DNA of 64,000 nucleotides from Hennigella sp045617465 (GTDB lineage: Bacteria; Bacillota_I; Bacilli_A; Mycoplasmatales; Mycoplasmoidaceae), in NCBI GenBank assembly GCA_045617465.1, contig JAZLIQ010000002.1, forward strand, positions 1 through 64,000, given 5' to 3'. Of the stretch, positions 9,482 through 19,165 are shown piece after piece (positions within the stretch are counted from its first letter, which is position 1; every line of letters starts with the position of its first letter). The position numbers and the translations under genes are program-made. Under the pieces are notes generated by a model. That model made no database searches and had not been told where the DNA came from. It saw only the letters and a program-made list of their open reading frames with translations.

Positions 9482-11299
9482 CTATTGATTTTCGTCGTCT
9501 TTCTTGTTTGGTTCGGCGATTGTTATCTTAGCAGTTTCTGAATCTTCACTGCCTCTAACGACTGTAAGTTTTTGCTTAGCAGCTGGTAGTGGTTCGTTTT
9601 GAATAGGGCCAGCAATATCAATTTTTGGTTTTGCTTTTGCTGCGTCTTCAACCTTTGGTTTAGCGTCTTTTTTAGCTTCTACAGCAGGAGCTTCAACTTT
9701 TGGTTTAACAGTAGGTTTAATTTCAACAGAAGTTTTACCTTTAGAAGGCATTTGTTGGGCAATCGGCTTTTGAGCTGATTCTTTAGTTTGCATCATTGGT
9801 TGAGTTGATTGCATTACTTTTGCAGTAGTTGGTCCCATTTGAACATGTGATGGTTTTGCAGTTACTGCACCAGAAGCATCTGTAGATTCTTTAATTGTTT
9901 TAAGCTTAGCGTTTCTAGCATGAGATTGAACAAATGATTTACCTACAGCAATGTTGTGGTTTAAACTTTCAGGTCCACAAATGCATCCACCTTCACAAGC
10001 CATTCCTTCAATGAAGTTATATTTGCTTGTTCCGTTAGATAAAGCTTCCAAAGCTTTAATACATTCTTTCATACCACTACAAGCAACAGAAGAAAGTTTA
10101 AAGTCTTTAATGTTTGCTTCTTTTAATCCTTGAACAACGGCTTCAGATAATCCACCAATACGAGCAAAGATTCTACCAAATGATGAACCAGATTCTAATT
10201 CAACTCCTGGAAGAGTTTCAACATCAATATCTCTTGCAGCAAACATTGCTCTAAGTTCGGTAAATGTTAGAACATAGTCAACAAAAGGTCTGATATCTGG
10301 TAATGATCTTTCGTCTTTCTTTGCAGCACAAGGACCAATGAAAACAGTTAAAGCGTCTGGGTGTTTTGCTTTAATAATCTTTCCTGTTTGAGCCATTGGA
10401 CTTACGTTATGACTAATCTTGTCTTTAAGTTCAGGGTGGAACTTTTTAATGTAATTAACAAAGGCAGGACAGCATGAACTTGTTAAAACTTTCTTTTCAA
10501 CTAGTTCTCTTGCTTCCATATGAGTTACAGCATCTGCGCCCATAGCAGCTTCAACTACATTTGTGAAACCTAATTTAGTAATACCATCAACTATTTGTTG
10601 AACTTTAATTCCAGGGAATTGAGCAGCAATAGATGGAGCAACCATCGCATAGATTGGTCTCTTCTTTGTTGCTAACATATTGTTTCTAATATGGTCAATT
10701 ACGAATGTAATGAATGTCTTAGCGGCAATGGCACCAAATGGACACTTTTGTGTACAGTTTCCACAAACGATACATTTTGAATAGTCAATCTTTGCTGATA
10801 AGTTTTCGTCCATGGTAATAGCACCAGTTGGACAAGCTTTTTGACATGGTCTACGGAAGTTATAAATTGCTCCGAATGGACATGCTTTAGCACACAAACC
10901 ACAGTTAACACATTTTTCTTTATCAATGTGTGCACGGTGCATTGTGTCAATACTAATTGCCCCTTTAGGACAAGCTTGCTTACAAGCGTGACCGATACAA
11001 CCACGACATGATTCAGTTACTGTGTAACCACCCATTGGACATTGGTCACAAGCAATAGGAATAACATCAATAATGTTGAAGTCATCTCATTCACCACCAC
11101 GAGTAATTTTTACTCTTTCAGCCATGATGGCTCTTTCCATATAAACACAACAACGGTAGTTAGCTTTTCTACCTGGAACTAGGATTTCTGGAAGCTTAGA
11201 TTCTACATCTTTAAAATTACCAGCGTAACTTGCTCTGGCAACTTCACGTAAAACGTCGAATTTAATCTTTTCTACATAGGTTTCAAATTTTCAGTCCAT
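9482..11299 (-). CDS. [FeFe]-hydrogenase, group B-like, with Pro/Lys/Ala-rich tail
   Basis: 605 residues. The N-terminus (residues 1-88; KANYRCCVYMERAI) matches a family of clostridial-type Fe-hydrogenases. Four Cys-rich ferredoxin-like segments follow (about 98-190). The H-cluster motifs are TSSCCPAF (273-280), IGPCAAKKDE (near 322) and MACEGGC (433-439), as in group B enzymes, not TSCCPxW of group A. It should make H2 from reduced ferredoxin, pairing with NifJ. Residues about 470-605 are an unusual low-complexity tail rich in Lys, Pro, Ala and Glu, with no hydrogenase counterpart that I know. No HydE/F/G maturase is in the window. It has its own -10 box (11334-11339) and an RBS with GGA. 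Confidence 0.88.
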
Positions 11300-11333
11300 A
11301 TTATCCTAAATAAAATAGTAATAAATCTTTAAT

Positions 11334-11339
11334 ATTATA
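11334..11339 (-). promoter_or_regulatory. -10 box of the hydrogenase gene
   Basis: TATAAT preceded by TG on the minus strand, about 34 bases before the ATG. The leader holds the 11-mer ATTTTATTTAG, also present in the nifJ leader. Confidence 0.5.
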
Positions 11340-11351
11340 CAAAAAATATAA

Positions 11352-12086
11352 CTATTTAGTAACTATATTATTAAAGCTTTGTTTTATTTCATCAAACTCT
11401 TTTGTAGAAAGAGTTTTTTTGTCTTTATAAGGGTAATCAATTCCAAGCTTTTTGTACTTGTCTAACATCAAATTGTGATAAGATAAAAGCTCATATTTTT
11501 TGCAGAATTTTAGAGGTTTAATAAAATCAGCTAATTGTTGTAAATGTTTTACGTCTTCATTGACTGATTTAACAATAACTTGTCTAATTCAAAATGGTTT
11601 TTGATTTTGCTCTAACCATTTTATCAGTTCTATTCCAGTTAAATCTGCACAACCAGTTATTTCTTGATGTAATTGTGAATCTGTTGCTTTAACATCAACA
11701 ATTCATAAATCAACTAGATCTAAAAGATCTATATATGCTTGTTTATTAGTCAAGAAGTTACATGCAGATGTGTCAATAGTTAAATGAATTTTTTGCTTTT
11801 TGCACTCTTGGGCAAAAGCTTTAATAAATTCATATTGCATCATTGGTTCACCACCAGATAATGTGATGCCGCCTTTTTCATAAAATTCTTTGTTACGATT
11901 GTATAAATGAATGACATCTTCAATTGTCATTTCTTTAGCTTGGTCACTAGTCAATGGTCAACTTTCTGGGTTGTGACAATACTTGCATCTAAAAGTGCAA
12001 CCTTGTAAGAATAAAACTAGTCTTACACCAGGTCCATCAACAGCACCAAATGTTTCTGTTTTAAAAACTTTGGCTGTAATACTCAT
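11352..12086 (-). CDS. pflA: Pyruvate formate-lyase activating enzyme (radical SAM)
   Basis: 244 residues. It uses S-adenosylmethionine and a 4Fe-4S cluster to put the glycyl radical on PflB. The radical-SAM signature CTFRCKYC is near residue 29, preceded by TFGAVDGPGVR, and GGITLSGGEPMMQ (near 72) is the SAM-binding GGE motif. Length is typical. The ATG follows the pflB stop without any gap (12087/12086), so the two are surely one operon. Activity needs a reductant such as the ferredoxin or flavodoxin reduced by NifJ. Confidence 0.95.
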
Positions 12087-14327
12087 CTATACGCTTTCGT
12101 GGAATGTTCTTGCAATAACTTCGTCTTGGTGTTTTTTAGACAACTTAACAAAGTTAACTGCATAACCAGAAACTCTTATTGTTAATTGTGGGTATAGTTC
12201 TGGGTGGTTTTGTGCATCAATTAATGTTTCACGCATTAAAACGTTAACGTTAATGTGTTGTGCACCTTTCTTAAAGTAACCATCTAACATAGTTACTAAG
12301 TTATCAATTTGTTCATCTCTTAAATAACCTAATGCAGTTGGTACAATTGAGAATGTGTTAGAGATACCATCTTGTGCGCAATCAAATGGAAGTTTAGCAA
12401 CTGATGATAGACTTGCTACAGCACCAGTACAGTCTCTTCCGTGCATCGGGTTAGCTCCTGGGGCAAATGGTACACCAACTTTTCTTCCATCTGGTGTAGC
12501 ACCTGTTGCACCACCATACATTACGTTTGAAGTAATAGTTAAAATTGATAGAGTGTGTTCACCATTACGATATGTTTTATGTTTCTTCAATGCTTCAGCA
12601 AAGTATTTAACAACTTCTTGCGAAATTGCATCTACTTTGTCATCATCATTTCCATATTTAGGATAATCACCTTCAATTTTGAAATCAGTAGCAATGTTGT
12701 TATTTCAAATTGGAGTTACCTTGGCATATTTGATTGCAGATAAACTATCAGCAACAACTGATAATCCTGCAATTCCTGTTGCAAAGAATCTCTTAACATT
12801 TACATCATGTAAAGCAAATTCTAATGCTTCATAATATCACTTATCATGGTTGTAATGAATGATGTTTAGCGCATTTACGTATAATCCTGCTAATCAATCC
12901 ATTACTTTTTTATAACGTTCTCAAACTTCATCATAACTTAATGGTTTGTTGTGATCTAGTTCACCAAGTTCTGGTCCCATTTTATAACTTTGATGTAGTT
13001 CATCACGACCATTATTGATTGCATAAAGCAAAGCTTTAGCAAGGTTTGCTCTAGCACCAAATTGTTGAGTTTCTTTACCGACAGCCATTGGTGAAACACA
13101 GCAAGCAATTGCGTAGTCATCACCATGAATTGGTCTCATTAATTCGTCAGATTCATATTGAATTGATGAGTATCTAATTGAATAGTTTGTACAGAATTTT
13201 TTAAATTTTTCAGGTAGTTTTGGAGATCACAAAACTGTTAAGTTTGGTTCTGGAGCTGGTCCCATATTCTTTAATGTTTGAAGAATACGGTAAGATGATT
13301 TAGTTACTAAACTTCTACCATCAGTTCCTATACCAGCAATAGTTTCAGTAGCCCAAACTGGATCACCGCCAAAGATCTCATTGTAACTTGCAATTCTTGC
13401 AAACTTAATGATTCTTAATTTCATTACATAGTGGTCAATCATTTCTTGTGCTTGTTGTTCTGTTAAACCACCTTTTTTCATATCTCTTTCAATATAAATA
13501 TCAAAGAATGTTGAGTTACGTCCAATAGACATAGCTGCACCGTTTTGATCTTTAACAGCAGCTAAATATCCAAAGTATGTTCATTGGATAGCTTGTTTAG
13601 CTGTAGCGGCTGGTTTGCCAATATCATAACCATACTTTTCAGCCATTTCTTTTAATTGTTTTAGAGCTTTAACTTGTTGAGTGATTTCATATCTTGCTCT
13701 AATCTTTTCCTCATCCATATCACCAACTAGTTTAGCTTGTTGTTCTAATCTTTCTTTGATTAAATAGTCAACACCATATAGAGCAATTCTACGGTAATCA
13801 CCAATTACTCTACCACGAGCATAAGTGTCAGGTAAACCTGTCATAATATGACAGTGTCTTGCATCCATAATTTCTTTTGTATAACAATCAAATACTGCTT
13901 GGTTGTGAGTTACAGCGTGTTTTGTATAAGCTTCTACTGCTGCGGGATCTGTTTTAAATCCATATTGTTCAGAAGCTTGTACTGCCATCTTAATTCCACC
14001 ACGAGGCATAAAGGCACGAATTAATGGTCTTTCTGTTTGCAAACCAACAATTTGTTCTAGGTCTTTGTTAATGTAACCTGCACCATAAGCATTAATGAAG
14101 CTAGGACGAGGGTCTACACCTAGCACACCACCATTTTTCTTTTCTTGAGCCATTAAATCAAGAATAGTTTCTCATAAATGCTTAGTTGCTTGCGTTGGGC
14201 CAACTAAAAATTTCTCATCACCATCATATGGTTCATAGTTTGTTTGGATGAAGTCTCTAGTATTAACTTCTTCCATTCATTTTCCAGGTTTAAATCCTTC
14301 TCATTCTTTAAAATTAGGGTTAGTCAT
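12087..14327 (-). CDS. pflB: Pyruvate formate-lyase
   Basis: 746 residues, full length. It converts pyruvate and CoA to acetyl-CoA and formate through a glycyl radical. The catalytic Cys pair is visible in YAIACCVSPM (about 409-410) and the radical site in IRVSGYAVNF (Gly about 721). The N-terminus (FKEWEGFKPGKW) is as in other PFLs. The gene is continuous only with TGA as Trp. It is first in the pflBA operon, with RBS GAGGTG and a TATAAT at 14373-14378. It is an alternative to NifJ for the same substrate and would be destroyed by oxygen when active. Confidence 0.97.
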
Positions 14328-14349
14328 AAATTGCACCTCGTGTTAAGTT

Positions 14350-14378
14350 CTATTTATTTAAATAGTAAAATTATTATA
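14350..14378 (-). promoter_or_regulatory. pflBA promoter with AT-rich inverted repeat
   Basis: TATAAT at 14373-14378 (minus strand). Just downstream, at the likely start point, lies a 7-bp inverted repeat CTATTTA/TAAATAG (14350-14365). This is the same placement as the nifJ palindrome, but the AT-rich arms could arise by chance. Confidence 0.4.
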
Positions 14379-14403
14379 TATAAAATAAAAAGAGAAATAA
14401 AGT

Positions 14404-14428
14404 AAAAAGAAGGTAACACCTTCTTTTT
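14404..14428 (-). terminator. Intrinsic terminator of lepA
   Basis: AAAAAGAAGGT / ACCTTCTTTTT with loop AAC, beyond the lepA stop; T-runs on both sides. Confidence 0.85.
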
Positions 14429-14456
14429 CTTTCTCTTCTATAGGAGTTTTGTTGTT

Positions 14457-16262
14457 TTAATCGTCTTCGTTTAGGATTTTTATGAAGACATCTTGTGGTA
14501 CTTCAACGTTCCCAATAGCTTTTAGCTTTTTCTTTCCTTCTTTTTGTTGTTGAAGAAGCTTTTTCTTTCTTGAAACGTCTCCACCATAACACTTAGCTAA
14601 AACATTTTTGTACATTGCTCTAATGTTTTCGCGAGCAATAATCTTAGATCCAATAGCTGCTTGGATTGGTACTTCAAATTGTTGTCTAGGTATGTTTTCT
14701 TTTAGCTTTTGGCAAATACGTTGAGCTTTGTGATAAGCTTGTGAACGGTGACAAATAAAGCTTAATGCGTCAGTTTTCTTACCATTTAATAAGATATCAA
14801 CTTTTACTAAATCAGATGGTTGGTATCCAATTAATTCATATTCCATTGTTGCATAACCACGACTGACTGATTTCAATCTATCAAAGAAGTTATAAATAAC
14901 TTCTATTAATGGAATTTCATAAATAATACATTTACGGTTGTTATCAATTGTTACTAAGTCAACATGCTTTCCTCTAGCATTTTGACATAGTGCCATTAAA
15001 TCACCAATGTAATCATCTGGTGTGAAGATTGATACTTTGACATATGGTTCTTTAATTTGATCAATCTTTGTTCTTTCTGGAAATTTAGCTGGGTTGTCTA
15101 TTTCTATTGTTGTTCTATTAGTTAAATCAATTAAGAATTTAACCGATGGAGAAGTAACAATTAAATCAATCTTATATTCACGACTTATTCTTTCTTGAAT
15201 AATGTCCATATGTAATAATCCTAAAAAACCACATCTGACACCAAAGCCTAATGATTGACTTGTTTCATATTCATAAACTAAAGCAGCATCAGATAAACTA
15301 ATTTTTTCTATTGCTACTTTCAATTCTTCATATTTAGAGTTATCAATTGGATAGAAACCGCAATAAACCATTGGTAATACCTTTTTATAACCAGGCAATG
15401 GTTCATTTGCAGGATTATCAACTGTGGTGATAGTATCACCAACAGCAACATCTTTAATTGTTTTAATACTTGCAGCAACTCATCCTACTTCACCTGCTTC
15501 AAGTTGTTTCTTCTCTTCAACGAGTGGTGTTTTAACGCCTAATGATGTAACAATAAATTGTGCTCCTGATGCCATCATTTTTATCTTGTCACCAACTTTA
15601 ATGACACCATTTTTTACTCTAATATAGCATACTGCTCCAAGATATGAATCATAGTAGCTATCAAATATTAATGCTTGTAATGGTTTGTTGTTATCATCTT
15701 CAACAGGACCAGGAATTTTATCTATTACTGCTTCAACAATATCTATGATATTTTGTCCTGTTTTAGCTGATACACAAGGTGCATCAGATGCGTCTAATCC
15801 TAGAACATCTTTAATTTGTTTTTTGCATTTATTTACATCTGCAGATGGTAAATCAATCTTATTAATTACAGGGAAGATAGTTAAGTTGTTGTCTATTGCT
15901 AAATATAGGTTAGAAATGGTTTGTGCTTGTACACCTTGGGTAGCATCTACTACTAGAATTGCTCCTTCACAAGCAGCTAAACTTCTAGATACTTCATATG
16001 TAAAGTCTACATGTCCCGGAGTGTCAATTAAATGAAAAATAAAATCTTCATCATGCTTTTTAGAATGGTATTTAAGTTGAATAGCATTCAACTTAATTGT
16101 TATTCCTCTTTCTCTTTCAAGTTCCATACTGTCTAGAACTTGATCTTGCATGTTGTGAATCTTGTTACCATTTGCACATTCAATAATACGATCAGATAAT
16201 GTTGACTTACCATGATCAATGTGAGCAATAATACAAAAGTTTCTGACGTTTTTCTTATTCAT
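14457..16262 (-). CDS. lepA: Elongation factor 4 (LepA), ribosomal back-translocase GTPase
   Basis: 601 residues, standard length. The translational GTPase domain has IAHIDHGKST (G1, near 13), the RGITIK switch region, LIDTPGHVDF (G3) and NKIDLPSA (G4). The family-specific C-terminus follows (VSRGYATMEYE, then KCYGGDVSRKKKLLQQQKEGKK near the end). It acts on stalled or mistranslocated ribosomes. TATAAT lies eight bases before the ATG with no ribosome site, so its mRNA is probably leaderless. Confidence 0.97.
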
Positions 16263-16276
16263 TGATACTAATTATA
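16263..16276 (-). promoter_or_regulatory. -10 box of a leaderless promoter (lepA)
   Basis: TATAAT on the minus strand at 16271-16276, eight bases before the ATG at 16262. Confidence 0.6.
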
Positions 16277-16300
16277 ATTATTTATCTTTGATAAATAATT

Positions 16301-16328
16301 AAAAAACACTAAAGTGCTTTCTTTAGTG
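16301..16328 (-). terminator. uvrC terminator overlapping its own coding end
   Basis: CACTAAAG (16307-16314) pairs with CTTTAGTG (16321-16328), with a T-run beyond. The uvrC stop codon (16309-16311) lies inside the stem. Confidence 0.75.
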
Positions 16329-18060
16329 CTTTTGCAATCTTAACATCAATGATTTGACTTAATTCTGAAATTGTAGCTTTTTTAATGTTTTCTACAGTTC
16401 TATATTTCTCTAGTAATACTTCTTTTTTAGCATTACTTAGTCCTTCAATTTCAGGAATTATTGAAGTGTCAAATAATGAACTTTCGTGTTTTTTTCTATA
16501 GAAAGAAATTGCAGTATTATGAACTTCATTTTGGATGTTAGCTAAGAAGTTATATAGGTTAGAATCTCGATCTAACTTAATGGTTTTGTTATTGTAAACT
16601 ATTCCATTTGTTTGGTGATTATTATTCTTAACTAAACCAATAATATGTGGCGGTTTGACATGTTTATCTGCAAACACTTCTAGTGCAGCATTAACTTGTA
16701 TTTTCCCACCATCCATGATGATTAAATCTGGTAATTCATCTTTATGATGATCAACAAATCTACCAATAATGTTTTTCATACATTCATAGTCAGAAGATAG
16801 GTCTTGCTCAATTAAATATTTACGATATTTGGACCTAACAAATTCACCATTATTTAAATAAATCATTCCCGCAACTTTGTTAACACTAAATAAGTTAGAA
16901 ATATCAAATGCTACCATGGTTTTAATCTTTTTAGCATTGATCATGTCAGCCAATTGATAAATAGCAGATAGTTTTGCTTTTTTAGCATGTTGATATACCA
17001 AATAATTTGTTTTTAAGTATTCAATGGCATTATCAATAGCTGTCATTAAAATTTCATACTTCTTTCCTTTAAGAGGTTTAGAAATTTCAAATCCTAAAGT
17101 ATGGTTTAATACTTTAAATTCTTTTGAAGGTAATGAAACAAATAGTTGTTTTGGTTTGTTTTTACTCTTAATATAGTATTGATAAAGTCAAGAGGAGATA
17201 ACTGAATTGATGTCATCATAAAATTCGTGGATTTCTTGAATTTTTGCTACTAATTTTCCATTAACATAACTGAACAAAATTAAAGAAATAAGATTGTCTT
17301 TTGTTGCATAACCAAGAAAATCAATGTTGTCCTTAGTATTAAATTGGACAGTTTGATTTTCTTTTATTTCATTAAGCGCCAATCTTAAACGTTTATAGTA
17401 ATCTGCTTCTTCAAATTTAAGTTGATCAGCTAATTGTTTTTCTCTAACTTTTAATTGTCTTTCAACATCACTTGTATTACCAGAAAAGAATTGTTTAATA
17501 TTATTTTTGATTAATGTATATTGTTCTTCATCAACTTTGTTGATGCAAGGGCCTAAACATTGCCCAATATCATAATATAGACATTTGTGTTTCTTTAATT
17601 GATCACACTTTCTTAAAGGAAACATTGCTCCTAATAATGTAAGCAATTCTTTTTTGAAGAAATTTTTACTTGCAAAAGGACCATAGTATGTTCCTTTATA
17701 TTTACTATTACTTCTTGTATATTTTATTCTTGGATGCTTTTCATTAGTTACTACTATATAAGGATAACCAGATGAGTCCTTTAATAGAATGTTGAACTTA
17801 GGTCGATGTTTTTTAATTAGATTGTTTTCTAGAATTAAAGCCTCATTTTCATTCTTAACTACAAAGAATTCAACATCAGCAATGTTAGCAACTAGCTGGC
17901 TTGTTTTATAATCGTGTAAACGATTAAAATATTGATTTACACGATTAAAAAGATTGATGGCTTTACCAACATAAATAACATCACCATGTTCATCTTTTCA
18001 AAGATAACAACCTGGTTTTTTAGGTGCAGATTTTAATTTAAATTTAACTTTGTCTGTCAT
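16309..18060 (-). CDS. uvrC: Excinuclease ABC subunit C
   Basis: 583 residues. It makes the two incisions flanking DNA damage bound by UvrAB. The GIY-YIG nuclease domain is at the N-terminus (GCYLWKDEHGDVIYVGKA, residues about 18-35), then a Cys-rich patch (CLYYDIGQCLGPC), a UVR segment (EKQLADQLKFEEADYYKRL), the RNase H-like second nuclease domain (VAFDISN, IIMDGGK) and a C-terminal HhH pair that is rather degenerate (IEGLSNAKKEVLL). Several TGA-Trp codons. The ATG follows the upstream gene's stop by one base. Confidence 0.96.
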
Positions 18061-18061
18061 A

Positions 18062-18727
18062 TTATTTAAATTCAATCTTTTCTCTAGCTAGAACTCTTTT
18101 TAAAGATTCAACAATAGCTCTATTGTTCTCACTATCTATAAAACATTTTCTACCATTTTTTAAATTAATAAAAAATTTGCTACGTGAATATTGATAGTTT
18201 TCAATCGTTTTATAATCTATTGAAATAATATCAATCTTTTTTGAAATGATTAATCTTTCGGTTGTGATATACATTTCGGGTGTTTTTATGATTTGTACTA
18301 ATCCCTTTTTATCAACCAATTTAAAAGCATCTAGATCGTAACGATAGAAAACAAATTCATTTTTGTTTACTGGAAAATCAACAATTAATTGTTTTAAGTT
18401 TCGGTTTTTAGCAAAAACAATAGCTTGAATGTTTTTAATATATTGTTGCTCAAAACTATTTAATTCATTAAATAGATATAGCTTATCAACCATTTCATCC
18501 AAAGCAACAACATATTCCTTTGAATAACTTTTATTCTTATCCATTCATTGTTTTAATAAATCAAAACGGTAAGCTAGAAAGTCTTTTTCAAATTTTGGTT
18601 CATACAAAGACAAAACTTTAGATTTTTTAATATCATCTACATTATTCAAATTTAGTTCCTTTTTAATATATGGAACAAACTCTTCTTTATAAAGCGCAGA
18701 TTTTTGTCTTTGGAAAAAGTTTTTCAT
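18062..18727 (-). CDS. Hypothetical protein with possible C-terminal PH-like domain
   Basis: 221 residues, one internal TGA-Trp. No signal peptide or membrane helix. The N-terminal part is charged and helical. Residues about 145-215 alternate short hydrophobic strands with turns (MYITTERLIISKK, then IISIDYKTIENYQY, then FFINLKNGRKCFI), a pattern like bacterial PH/GRAM domains, ending in a helix. That is an inference from pattern only. It is one base upstream of uvrC and leads that transcript. Its promoter overlaps that of the divergent gene at 18748, and its mRNA should be leaderless. Confidence 0.7.
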
Positions 18728-18747
18728 ATTGTTATTATAATTATTTT
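18728..18747. promoter_or_regulatory. 20-base divergent leaderless promoter
   Basis: The whole gap between two divergent ATGs is 20 bases. It centres on the palindrome ATTATAAT (18734-18741), which supplies a TATAAT on each strand (18736-18741 plus, 18734-18739 minus). Each is exactly six bases from its ATG. Both -35 regions must lie in the opposite gene's coding sequence. Confidence 0.65.
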
Positions 18748-19164
18748 ATGGAAAGAGTTCTAACCAAAAAAGAAAAGAAGTATCATGATCAACTTGCAAA
18801 GAGTATCTTTGCAAGAAAGACTAAAATCTTTAGAAGAAATGTTCATCTAAACCACAAAGAAACATTCTTAAGGATTTTAAGAATTAAAACTGATGATCAA
18901 TTTTATGATGAAGTTTCTGGTTTCAAAGAGATACCTAGAGACTTATGCTTCTTTATTTATCACATAGACTCTAGACTAAATAAAGATAAATACTATTCTG
19001 TATATAACTCGGATTATGTTATTACAGACTCTAAAACAAATAAAATTATTTCAATTAATGAACAACCAAAAAACTATCCAGACTTTATCAATGTCTGAAT
19101 AGTTAGAAAAAATGTTGCTAGTTTTTTAAAACTTAAAATTAATGATATCTTGTTTACAAGATAG
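18748..19164 (+). CDS. Hypothetical basic cytosolic protein
   Basis: 138 residues, Lys/Arg-rich N-terminus (TKKEKKYHDQLAKSIFARK), one TGA-Trp near the end (19099). No signal peptide, helix or known motif recognised. It is a lone plus-strand gene, divergent from the uvrC unit and convergent with the ABC permease, whose stop lies one base away. The start at 18748 is preferred to an upstream in-frame ATG at 18670 because that extension would run inside the opposite gene and past the promoter. A short hairpin (TATCTTG/CAAGATA, 19146-19163) covers its end. Confidence 0.65.
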
Positions 19165-19165
19165 A

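Noticed and set aside
18670..18747. Longer start for the 138-residue plus-strand gene
   Set aside because: The extension runs antisense within the uvrC-unit gene and through the divergent promoter; the ATG at 18748 fits the -10 spacing.
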